Below, one piece after another: positions 1-7,120 of a DNA stretch of 18,495 nucleotides (its first letter is position 1; each line of letters starts with the position of its first letter). The notes under the pieces are model-generated. The model worked only from the letters and a program-made list of their open reading frames with translations. It was not told the DNA's origin and ran no database searches. Source of the DNA: Deltaproteobacteria bacterium (lineage in GTDB: Bacteria > Desulfobacterota > Desulfuromonadia > Desulfuromonadales > BM103). The DNA lies in assembly GCA_019313105.1 (NCBI GenBank), contig JAFDBW010000044.1, positions 1 through 18,495 of the forward strand, written 5' to 3'. The translations under genes were made by a program, and so were the position numbers.

Positions 1-995
1 GTCTCCAGGGTGAAGCCATCATCACGGAGACGCTGCTCCATGCTGGCGGCTTCTTTCTCGTCGAAAGCGGCTTCAGCCTTCTCGATCAGGGAGAGGACAT
101 CTCCCATCCCCAGAATCCGCTGCGCCATCCGTTCAGGATGGAAGGTCTCCAGGGCCTCCAGCTTTTCACCCATACCGACAAGCTTGATCGGCTTGCCCGT
201 GACCGCCCGTATCGACAGCGCAGCACCACCTCGGGCATCGCCGTCCAGCTTGGTCAATATGACCCCGGTCAGGTCAAGCCGCTCATTGAAGGAGCTGGCC
301 ACGTTGACTGCATCCTGACCGGTCATGGCATCCGCCACCAACAGGATTTCACGCGGCTCCACACTGGAGCGAATCCTCTCCAGCTCCTGCATCAGGGTAT
401 CATCGATATGCAGGCGTCCGGCAGTATCGAGTATCAGTGTATCGTAACCCTGCCGGTCGGCAAACTCGAGGGCCTGGCGACATATCTCAACCGGGTCCTG
501 ATCGGCACGGCTGTCATACACCGGAATATTGATCTGGCGGCCGAGGGTTTTCAGCTGTTCTATAGCAGCGGGCCGATAAACATCGGCCGGGACCAGCAGC
601 GGATTTCGCTTTTCCCGGCGCAGTTTGAGGGCCAACTTGCCGCAGGTTGTGGTCTTGCCTGCACCCTGGAGGCCGCAGAGCATGATCGGCACCGGCGGAC
701 GGGCATCCAGTTCAAGCTGGTTGTTTTCCGAGCCGCCCATCAACCGGCCCAGTTCGTCGCGGACGATCTGGATGACCTGTTGACCGGGGGTCAGGCTCTC
801 CAGGACATCGTGACCGACTGCGCGCTCGCGGACCGCGGCAACGAAATCCTTGACAACCTTGAAGTTGACATCCGCCTCCAGAAGGGCCAACCGCACTTCA
901 CGCAGGGCCTGCTGGATATTCTCTTCACTCAGGCGCCCACGACCGCGCAACTGCTTGAAAACGCTGTCAAATTTCTCGGTTAAGGTATCAAACAT
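1..995 (-). CDS. ffh: Signal recognition particle protein Ffh, N-terminal part (C-terminus lies outside the window)
   Basis: This is the GTPase of the signal recognition particle. With 4.5S RNA it captures signal sequences on nascent chains and delivers ribosomes to FtsY at the inner membrane. The 331 visible codons start MFDTLTEKFD and read without interruption to the window edge. The N helical bundle spans about residues 1-85. The G domain shows GLQGAGKTT (G1, about 108-116), DTAGR (G3, 190-194), TKLDGDARGG (G4 with the SRP-GTPase signature, 248-257) and GMGEKLE (G5 region, 274-280). The first part of the M domain begins near HPERMAQRILGMGDV (286-300). The methionine-rich RNA/signal-binding half of M is missing only because the window ends. 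No convincing Shine-Dalgarno precedes the ATG at 995, but the family's normal N-terminus fixes this start. It has its own sigma-70-like promoter and is separated from the upstream minus-strand gene by a small terminator. Confidence 0.97.
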   Translation of the reverse strand, partial: MFDTLTEKFDSVFKQLRGRGRLSEENIQQALREVRLALLEADVNFKVVKDFVAAVRERAVGHDVLESLTPGQQVIQIVRDELGRLMGGSENNQLELDARPPVPIMLCGLQGAGKTTTCGKLALKLRREKRNPLLVPADVYRPAAIEQLKTLGRQINIPVYDSRADQDPVEICRQALEFADRQGYDTLILDTAGRLHIDDTLMQELERIRSSVEPREILLVADAMTGQDAVNVASSFNERLDLTGVILTKLDGDARGGAALSIRAVTGKPIKLVGMGEKLEALETFHPERMAQRILGMGDVLSLIEKAEAAFDEKEAASMEQRLRDDGFTLE

Positions 996-1041
996 CAGTA
1001 AATCGCTTTATTGCCCGGATTTCATTGTGGACAAATGATGC

Positions 1042-1071
1042 ACTTTAGTGAACCGGTAATGACTTTGTCAA
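1042..1071 (-). promoter_or_regulatory. Sigma-70-like promoter of ffh
   Basis: Read on the minus strand, a perfect TTGACA (1066-1071) is followed after 18 bases by TAAAGT (1042-1047, 4/6 to TATAAT). That gives a leader of roughly 40 nt before the ffh ATG. The position just after the terminator of the preceding gene fits an independent promoter. No start site has been mapped. Confidence 0.55.
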
Positions 1072-1074
1072 GCG

Positions 1075-1093
1075 AAAACAGGGCATCTCCCTG
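1075..1093 (-). terminator. Short intrinsic terminator after the DUF3343 gene
   Basis: On the minus strand CAGGG-AGATG-CCCTG forms a 5-bp GC-rich stem with a 5-nt loop (1079-1093), followed by TTTT (1075-1078). It lies 17 bases past the stop of the DUF3343 gene and just upstream of the ffh promoter. The stem is short, so termination may be partial. Confidence 0.45.
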
Positions 1094-1110
1094 CTTCGCA
1101 GCCACATGTC

Positions 1111-1371
1111 TCAGCCGGGTTCAACCACCAGGTAGTTGCCTTCCCTGCGCTGGTGCAATTCAACCGGCGAGAGGTTCTCCGCTGCAAGCACAGCCAGCAG
1201 TGCCTCCTTGGCTCCGGGAGAGAAGCGCAAGGCAAGGCCGCAGTCCGAGGTCAGTTGCCTGGGAACGGGGATCAACAGGAAATCCACCTTCGCCAACTTG
1301 AGAATCTTCTCTGCCTTGAGGACCCGGTGGATCGAGTGGAATATGGCGACGTAATCGTTTTCTTTAACCAT
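1111..1371 (-). CDS. DUF3343 protein (putative Se/S carrier-like)
   Basis: This small 86-aa protein resembles the DUF3343 family (putative Se/S carrier-like proteins), whose exact function is not established. It opens with a YVAIFHSIHRVLKAEKILK segment (about 7-25) and a VDFLLIPVPRQL strand-helix stretch. The family's hallmark cysteine sits in TSDCGLALRF (Cys44). A free cysteine in a GLALRF-type loop fits a role in carrying or transferring sulfur or selenium, but that is inference. The start is the ATG at 1371 because AGGGAAA lies 7 bases upstream; the frame stays open further but no ribosome site supports a longer form. It is the last gene before ffh, with a small terminator between them, so co-transcription is probably limited. 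Confidence 0.75.
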   Translation of the reverse strand: MVKENDYVAIFHSIHRVLKAEKILKLAKVDFLLIPVPRQLTSDCGLALRFSPGAKEALLAVLAAENLSPVELHQRREGNYLVVEPG

Positions 1372-1548
1372 CAATTTTCCCTGTTGCAAGGTCAAGCGGC
1401 CGGCATCATGGCACGTTTGAGAACTCAAGGCAAGACCGACAGAGCACCGGGAGGGGTCGTTCCCTTACCGTCACGCAGGGACTTCAGGGCGTACGGATAG
1501 GTTTTGCGCACCCGTTCCTATCAGATCGAGGAATTCAATACATGAACA

Positions 1549-4500
1549 TCAGGACTGCGAATCCGTCTTGCCATTGGTCAGCGTTGGCCGGTTGGCATCA
1601 GTCGTGTGATCACGGGCCACCAGCATGTAAATGGAGGGGACAACGAACAGGGTGAACAGCGTACCGATCGCCATGCCTCCCACCAGTATGAGACCGATGG
1701 AGTTACGCGCCTCGGCGCCTGCTCCGGTAACCAGCACCAGGGGGAAATGACCGGCAATAGTGGCAGCCGTGGTCATGAGGATGGGTCGCAAGCGGGTCAT
1801 GGCTGATTGGCGTACAGCCTCGAGCTTTGCCTTGCCCTGCTCCTGAAGTTTGTTGGCAAATTCGACAATCAGAATGCCGTTTTTTGCGACCAGCCCAACC
1901 AAGGTGACCAGCCCGACCTGAGAGTAGATGTTAAGAGTCGTTGTCCACCCCTCGGTCCAGAAAGCGACGTTCGGATCGGGCATCTTCAGGAAAGCGAAGA
2001 CCAGAGCGCCGAAAATCGCCAGGGGCACGGATCCCGCAAGGATGACAAAAGGATCACGGAAGCTATTGAACTGGGCAGCCAACACCAGAAAGATCAGCAC
2101 GACTGCCAGGCCGAACGCCGGCAGGAACTTGTTCCCCTCGGTCCGCAGCTGCCTTGATTCCCCTGTGTAATCGACCACATAACCCTGCGGCAAAATCTTT
2201 GCGGCCTCTTCTTCCAGGAAACGCAACGCCTCGTCGAGTGGGCGAACCGCCACTCCGCTCAGCTTGACCGCATTGAGCTGCTGAAAACGGTTAAGTGAAC
2301 GCGGCACGACCGTATCCTGCAAGGTCGCGACTGTGCTCAACGGTATCAACCGCTGATCAGGACCGGTGATGTAAATCTCCTGGAGCTGGGCAGGGTTCAG
2401 TCGACCAATCCTTTCAATCTGCGGAATCACCTTGTAACTGCGGCCGGCAATATCGAAGCGATTGACAAAGTTACCGCCGACCATGGAGCTGATATCCGCG
2501 CCAATCTGCTCAAGGTTGAGCCCCAGGTCTGCGACCCTGTCCCGATCTATAATGAATTCGGTTTGCGGCTGATCAATCTTGACATCGATGATCGGCGGAA
2601 AAGCAAACATGCCGCTTTTCATCGCCTTGAGTTGAAGTTGTTGCACGAGCTGCAGGACCTGGTCCGTTTCCGCGGTTGAGGCAATCACCAGTTCTACCGG
2701 GAACTGCCCCCCGCCGGGGAGCGCCGGAGGAGTTACCGGGAACATCCGGATCCCCGGGATGTTGTGCAGGCCCCGCTGGACTTCCGGGAGGATTTCGAAA
2801 ATGCTCCTTTCACGCTCGTCCCATGGCTTGGTAACCAGGCCACCGAAGCCGGAACTCGGGAAGCTGATCTGGAAGGTGAAGTCTGCCTCAGGAACGCTCA
2901 GGAATACCTGGTTGGCGGCTGCGGCATAAAGACTTGTCTGGTCGAGGGTCGAGTTAGCCGCAGCATCGAGGATGCCGAATATGACGCCCTGGTCCTCGGT
3001 CGGTGCCAGCTCTTTGGCAGACATCATGTACATGGGTAGACTCATCAGGCTGATGACTACCCAGACCAGGTAGACGGCTGGCCGAGCCCGCAACGTAACG
3101 TCCAGCAGTCGTCCGTAGAATTCTCTCAGACGCTTGAAATCGCGGGCGATACGCCCCGCCAGGCCATGGTCTTCAAGACCCGGCTTGAGCAGATTAGCCG
3201 ACATCACCGGGGAGAGGGTCAATGCGACCAGACCCGAAATCGTTACGGCCCCCGCCAGAGTAAAGGCAAACTCGCGAAACAGCGCACCGGTCAGGCCACC
3301 CTGCAGACCGATTGGCAGGTAAACGGCGGCCAGGGTAATGGTCATGGCAATGATCGGGCCGACCAGTTCCCGGGCACCGAGTAGGGCCGCCTTGTGCGGC
3401 GGCTCACCATTACTCAGGTGACGCTCGACGTTTTCCACGACGACGATGGCATCATCGACGACCAGACCGACCGACAGCACAATCGCCAGCAAGGTCAGGA
3501 GATTGATGGTGAAACCGAAGGTCTGCATCAGGAACACCGCGCCAATCAGCGACAGGGGGATGGCGACCACCGGAATCAGCGCCGAGCGCAGCGAACCGAG
3601 GAACAGAAAAATCACCACGATGACGATCAGCAGCGTCTCGCTCAGGGTTTTGATGACTTCACGGATAGCATTATCGATGTAATTGGTGGCATCATAAGCG
3701 ACCCGGGCCTGCATACCGGTCGGCAAAACCTTCTGAATCGCAGCCATCTCCAGGTCGACGCTATCGATGACATCGAGGGCATTGGCATTGGGCAGAACCC
3801 AGATGCCCATAAACACCGCGGTTTGTCCTGAAAAGCGGACCTCTGCATCATAATCTTCTGCGCCGAGGGCGACTTCACCCACATCCTCGAGGCGAATCAC
3901 GGCCCCGCCTTCTTCACGGATCACCAACTGTTTGAATTCTGCCACGGAATTCAGGTTGGTATTGGCGGTCAGGTTGACCTGGACCAGCGACCCTTTGGTT
4001 CGACCGAGAGCCGCCAGGTAATTGTTCGCTGCCAGGGCCCTGCGGACGTCCAGCGGCGTGACATTGAGGGCGGCCATACGGTCGGACTTCAGCCAGATTC
4101 GCATTGCAAAAGTCCGGCCGCCGAGGATGTCTGCCCGCTGCACTCCCTCCAGAGCGGCAAGACGCGGTTGGACAATCCGGACCAGGTAGTCGGTAATTTC
4201 GTTCTGCTCGAGGGTGTCCGAAGTAAAGCTGAGATATGCGGACGCAAACTGGCTGTCAGCTGATTCGATATTGATGATCGGCACTTCAGCTTCCGGCGGC
4301 AGATCGTTGCGTACCTGGTCGACCTTGGAGCTGATTTCGGCCAAAGCTTTGGTCGAATCGTAATTGAGTTTCAGGCGTACGCTGATCGTGGAGAGACCGA
4401 GACTGCTTTGCGATTCTATGTAATCGATACCGTCAGCAGCAGCAATTGCCCGCTCCAGGGGAGTGGTGATAAAACCACGGACCAGTTCCGCACTGGCTCC

Positions 4501-4656
4501 GACATAAACGGTCGTCACCGTGACCGAGGCGTTTTCACTACGGGGATATTGCCGGACATTCAGAGACGTGATCGCCTGGAGACCGGCAATCACGACCACC
4601 AGGTTGACCACTATGGCCAGCACCGGACGATGAATAAAAAGATCTGTGATTTTCAT
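1549..4656 (-). CDS. RND multidrug efflux pump, inner-membrane HAE1-type transporter
   Basis: This 1035-aa protein is a full-length AcrB/MexB-type proton-driven pump subunit. It would act as a trimer in the inner membrane, passing drugs or other amphiphiles through a periplasmic adaptor to an outer-membrane channel. The N-terminus (KITDLFIHRPVLAIVVNLVV) is the usual first membrane helix. Periplasmic porter segments cover about 35-335 and 555-850. The TM4 proton-relay pair is visible in GLVVDDAIVVVENVERH (Asp401, Asp402), and the TM10 lysine in GLVAKNGILIVEFAN (about Lys925). The porter motif SFPSSGFGGLVTKPWDERER is intact. It lies 73 bp after the adaptor gene and is almost certainly in the same operon. 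No clear Shine-Dalgarno precedes its ATG (4656), and a small hairpin sits 15-36 bases upstream. The substrate cannot be read from sequence. Confidence 0.95.
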   Translation of the reverse strand: MKITDLFIHRPVLAIVVNLVVVIAGLQAITSLNVRQYPRSENASVTVTTVYVGASAELVRGFITTPLERAIAAADGIDYIESQSSLGLSTISVRLKLNYDSTKALAEISSKVDQVRNDLPPEAEVPIINIESADSQFASAYLSFTSDTLEQNEITDYLVRIVQPRLAALEGVQRADILGGRTFAMRIWLKSDRMAALNVTPLDVRRALAANNYLAALGRTKGSLVQVNLTANTNLNSVAEFKQLVIREEGGAVIRLEDVGEVALGAEDYDAEVRFSGQTAVFMGIWVLPNANALDVIDSVDLEMAAIQKVLPTGMQARVAYDATNYIDNAIREVIKTLSETLLIVIVVIFLFLGSLRSALIPVVAIPLSLIGAVFLMQTFGFTINLLTLLAIVLSVGLVVDDAIVVVENVERHLSNGEPPHKAALLGARELVGPIIAMTITLAAVYLPIGLQGGLTGALFREFAFTLAGAVTISGLVALTLSPVMSANLLKPGLEDHGLAGRIARDFKRLREFYGRLLDVTLRARPAVYLVWVVISLMSLPMYMMSAKELAPTEDQGVIFGILDAAANSTLDQTSLYAAAANQVFLSVPEADFTFQISFPSSGFGGLVTKPWDERERSIFEILPEVQRGLHNIPGIRMFPVTPPALPGGGQFPVELVIASTAETDQVLQLVQQLQLKAMKSGMFAFPPIIDVKIDQPQTEFIIDRDRVADLGLNLEQIGADISSMVGGNFVNRFDIAGRSYKVIPQIERIGRLNPAQLQEIYITGPDQRLIPLSTVATLQDTVVPRSLNRFQQLNAVKLSGVAVRPLDEALRFLEEEAAKILPQGYVVDYTGESRQLRTEGNKFLPAFGLAVVLIFLVLAAQFNSFRDPFVILAGSVPLAIFGALVFAFLKMPDPNVAFWTEGWTTTLNIYSQVGLVTLVGLVAKNGILIVEFANKLQEQGKAKLEAVRQSAMTRLRPILMTTAATIAGHFPLVLVTGAGAEARNSIGLILVGGMAIGTLFTLFVVPSIYMLVARDHTTDANRPTLTNGKTDSQS

Positions 4657-4670
4657 AGGATCACATGCTC

Positions 4671-4692
4671 AAACGGCCTGACGAATCCGTTT
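4671..4692 (-). other. Intercistronic hairpin between the adaptor and RND pump genes
   Basis: AAACGG (4671-4676) and CCGTTT (4687-4692) form a perfect 6-bp stem with a 10-nt loop in the 73-bp gap between the efflux genes. There is no T-tract, so it is not a normal terminator. It could affect mRNA processing or access to the weak ribosome site of the pump gene. Function is not demonstrated. Confidence 0.35.
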
Positions 4693-4729
4693 GCACGATC
4701 AAAGCTCAAGCCTCTTGGGGACTCTCAGG

Positions 4730-5866
4730 TTATTTGTCTTCAGGCTCAGGATCGAGCTTGAATTCCGGCTGCAACATGTTGTCGATTACAACGGCCTGCC
4801 CGTTTCGCAGTTTGAAGACCCCGGTGGTCACTACCGTTTCACCAGCCTGCAGCCCGGAAACGACCTCGACAAAATCACCCCGTTTTTCACCAAGGCGGAC
4901 GAATTGCTGGCGCAGCACCTTACCGGCCTCCTGCCCATCCTTCGCCTGCCCAGCATCGTCTTCAACGATAAAGACTGAATCACTGTAGGGCGCGTAGAGG
5001 ACGGCCGTGACAGGTATCACCAGGACGTCTTTTGCGACCGGCAGAACAATCTTGACATCAACATACATACCGGGGCGGAGTTGTTCCTCAGTGTTACGGA
5101 TGGTGGCCTGAACCTTGATATTGCGAGTCGTTTCTTCGACTTTGGGATTGATCGTTGTGATCTGACCTTCAATCACTTTGCCTAGCAAAGCGTTTGAAGT
5201 CACCCGCACGGTCAGCCCCGTTTTCAGCTGGCTCAACTGCTGTTGAGGCAGAAGGAAATCGACAAAAATAGGATCGAGAGCCTGCAGTGTAACGATCTCA
5301 TTCCCGGCTTCTAGGATCTGCCCGAGATTGACCTGACGAATCCCCAGCCGCCCCGCGAACGGTGCGCGTATGGTTTTCTTGGCGATAGTGGCCCGCAAGC
5401 TTTCTGCCTCAGAAAGCGCCTGCTGGTAACCGGCGACGGCTCTGTCCATTTCAGCTTGCGATACGGCCTGGTCAGCCAGCAGTTCTCTGGTTCGGTTCAG
5501 GCTTGTTTTGGCCAGGGCTACAGCCGCTTCTGCTCCCGGGAGCAGGGCTTCCTCGGCCGTAGTGTCCTGGCGCACTAGCAGGTCACAGGCCGCGACCTTC
5601 ATGCCCGGCTGAAAGGCGATGTGCACTACCTTGCCCGGCAACTCAGCGGCCACAGTCACCCCCTGGACAGCGGCAAGCGAACCGACCGCCGACAAAAGAG
5701 ATTCCCAGGAGTTCCCGGTGACTTCAACCGTGGTCACCGGCTCCGGCGGAGGGCGAAACTGAGCTGACTGGTCCACCATTCTGCTGATCTGCAGAGCTTT
5801 GATTCCCGCAAGCAGGCCGGCAACGACCAGCACTCCGATGAGCGCAAAAAAAATCTTTTTTTTCAT
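4730..5866 (-). CDS. RND efflux periplasmic adaptor (membrane fusion protein)
   Basis: This 378-aa AcrA/MexA-family adaptor bridges an RND pump and an outer-membrane channel. An N-terminal hydrophobic anchor (KKKIFFALIGVLVVAGLLAG, residues 2-21) has no lipobox cysteine, so it should remain a membrane anchor rather than a lipoprotein. The split biotinyl-lipoyl domain shows at GSLAAVQGVTVAAELPGKV (62-80) and TIRAPFAGRLGIRQVNLGQ (165-183). Between them is a shortish alpha-helical hairpin rich in Ala/Glu/Leu (about 103-163). The beta-barrel (about 197-275) and membrane-proximal domain (about 280-365) follow. The start at 5866 is chosen because a Lys-rich hydrophobic N-terminus begins there; the longer frame from 5932 has no Shine-Dalgarno and adds a non-hydrophobic leader. 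Upstream DNA holds an operator-like tandem repeat. It is co-oriented with the pump gene 73 bp downstream. Confidence 0.93.
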   Translation of the reverse strand: MKKKIFFALIGVLVVAGLLAGIKALQISRMVDQSAQFRPPPEPVTTVEVTGNSWESLLSAVGSLAAVQGVTVAAELPGKVVHIAFQPGMKVAACDLLVRQDTTAEEALLPGAEAAVALAKTSLNRTRELLADQAVSQAEMDRAVAGYQQALSEAESLRATIAKKTIRAPFAGRLGIRQVNLGQILEAGNEIVTLQALDPIFVDFLLPQQQLSQLKTGLTVRVTSNALLGKVIEGQITTINPKVEETTRNIKVQATIRNTEEQLRPGMYVDVKIVLPVAKDVLVIPVTAVLYAPYSDSVFIVEDDAGQAKDGQEAGKVLRQQFVRLGEKRGDFVEVVSGLQAGETVVTTGVFKLRNGQAVVIDNMLQPEFKLDPEPEDK

Positions 5867-5925
5867 AGCCTTATCGATACAATAAATACGTTTACTCGAT
5901 GAAAAAAAGCGGCTTAGCAAGACAA

Positions 5926-5937
5926 CTCCCATGGGAG
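5926..5937. promoter_or_regulatory. 12-bp perfect palindrome upstream of the efflux operon
   Basis: CTCCCATGGGAG is self-complementary over all 12 bases and lies 60-71 bases upstream of the adaptor start. Position and symmetry suggest a dimeric repressor or activator site. No regulator gene is adjacent, so this is inference. Confidence 0.3.
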
Positions 5938-5949
5938 GAGCCGGATTTC

Positions 5950-5969
5950 CTAACGTATTCTAACGTATT
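5950..5969. promoter_or_regulatory. Tandem 10-bp direct repeat, operator-like, upstream of the efflux operon
   Basis: The ten bases CTAACGTATT occur twice head to tail with no spacer (5950-5959, 5960-5969), 84-103 bases upstream of the adaptor start. Two identical sites spaced one helical turn apart are typical of sites for response regulators and similar proteins that bind as tandem dimers. The repeat is exact. The regulatory role is inferred. Confidence 0.45.
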
Positions 5970-6035
5970 TTGCATCGCCTGTCGCCGTTAAAGACAAACC
6001 GTGGGTCGAAGCGTCAAACCTCGATAAGCACACAG

Positions 6036-6066
6036 AAAAAAGGCCATCCGATTAAAGATGGCCTTT
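6036..6066 (-). terminator. Strong intrinsic terminator after the outer-membrane-protein gene
   Basis: On the minus strand AAAGGCCATC (6057-6066) pairs perfectly with GATGGCCTTT (6039-6048) across an 8-nt loop. The transcript then runs into TTTTTT (6036-6041, overlapping the stem end). It lies 25 bases past the stop at 6091. The opposite strand has no matching T-tract, so it is directional. It insulates the porin gene from the efflux operon. Confidence 0.9.
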
Positions 6067-6090
6067 AAAAAACTGGAAAATGACCCCTGT

Positions 6091-7017
6091 TTAGAAATGA
6101 TGGATAAACCTAAGGTTGTAGCGCTCGCCTTCAGGACGATTTTCAGCACCACTCTCGAAATAGGCGTTAACGAACAGGTGCGTATCCTGTGAAAAATGGT
6201 AAACCAGGCCAGGGCCGATTGCGAAGACCTTTTCGTCGTCATCGACGTCATTGCCCTCGACTTTGGTATCACTGATCTGGTTGAAAAAGTAGCCGTTGAT
6301 ACCGAGCCGCAGTTGCTTCGGCAGAACTTCGTAGGCGGCCGAAAAGTTGCCGTGAATCGCGTCACCTGGCTCCAGCTTCAGGTCTCCAGGAGCAAGCCCC
6401 TGCGGAGTGGCCCGGAACTCGTCGTTGTCGTCATTCCAGAGATAATGCAGCCGCCAAGAAACTGTTGCCTTGGGGCCGAGAAAAACCGTGGCCGCCCAGT
6501 AGGGATTAAAGGAAAAATGGTTGCTGCCCTGGTTCAGGTTTTTCTTTTCATCATAGTCACCGGTCGGCCAGATGGTCTGGAACTCGATCCGGTTGAGCAT
6601 GATCGGACCGTTGGCACCCATAATCGGGTCCCACTGAAGATAAGGGCCGATTAGCAGGTCACCAAGGCCGGTTCCATTGTCACTCAGATATAGGGAGTCA
6701 AAGTCAAGGGAGACAATGGGCAGCATCACGTTCATGCCCCATTTACCACCGAATAGCAGCGTCTGGTCCGATTGATAGATGTACTGGTTCATGAGAACCC
6801 AGACATCAACCTCGTTGTCACCGGGAGGGCCGTCTTTCAGGTCGTCCGAAGTATAATACTGCAGGTACTCGGAGATATAATGTCCGGGGCCGGCAGGCGG
6901 CCCACCATCGAGGAAGCTGGTAAAACCGAGATTGACGTTCGGCTGCAGATAGGCAAAAGCTGAGCCCGGAAGCAGCAACGCAACCAACACAGACAGGACA
7001 AGACGCGAACTTTTCAT
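6091..7017 (-). CDS. Outer-membrane beta-barrel, MetA-phenol-degradation/SphA-like porin
   Basis: This 308-aa secreted barrel resembles the 'MetA-pathway of phenol degradation' outer-membrane family (SphA-like), proposed to let hydrophobic or aromatic compounds through the outer membrane. A signal peptide ([22 protein letters not shown], cleavage AFA|Y after residue 22) is followed by alternating aromatic strands and acidic loops, such as [29 protein letters not shown]. The protein ends in a phenylalanine after NLRFIHHF, the usual barrel-assembly signal. GGAGG lies 4 bases before the ATG at 7020 and 7 bases before the ATG at 7017; the second spacing is better, so 7017 is chosen. It stands alone between polA and a strong terminator. 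It is not a TolC-type channel and so does not complete the neighbouring efflux system. The substrate is unknown. Confidence 0.75.
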   Translation of the reverse strand: MKSSRLVLSVLVALLLPGSAFAYLQPNVNLGFTSFLDGGPPAGPGHYISEYLQYYTSDDLKDGPPGDNEVDVWVLMNQYIYQSDQTLLFGGKWGMNVMLPIVSLDFDSLYLSDNGTGLGDLLIGPYLQWDPIMGANGPIMLNRIEFQTIWPTGDYDEKKNLNQGSNHFSFNPYWAATVFLGPKATVSWRLHYLWNDDNDEFRATPQGLAPGDLKLEPGDAIHGNFSAAYEVLPKQLRLGINGYFFNQISDTKVEGNDVDDDEKVFAIGPGLVYHFSQDTHLFVNAYFESGAENRPEGERYNLRFIHHF

Positions 7018-7051
7018 CATTCTACCTCCCTGGAACCCATAATTATTAGCC

Positions 7052-7063
7052 AGGCATCTGCCT
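7052..7063. other. Small dyad upstream of the porin gene
   Basis: AGGCA-TC-TGCCT (7052-7063) is a near-perfect dyad 35-46 bases upstream of the porin start. The loop is too small for a hairpin terminator, so an operator half-site pair is the likelier reading if it means anything. The gap holds no clear -35/-10 pair. Confidence 0.2.
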
Positions 7064-7120
7064 AGCATACGCCGGCAAGCATCGCTGTAATTGGTGTTTT
7101 TGTCAAGCTTTCGCAGCCGT

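Noticed and set aside
138..983. 281-codon open frame on the plus strand opposite ffh
   Set aside because: The minus-strand frame encodes unmistakable Ffh with all GTPase motifs; the antisense frame has no ribosome site or recognisable domain and reflects GC-rich codon mirroring.
1496..1522. GATAGG/CCTATC inverted repeat past the end of the RND pump gene as a terminator
   Set aside because: Only six base pairs across a 15-base loop and no T-tract in the minus-strand direction.
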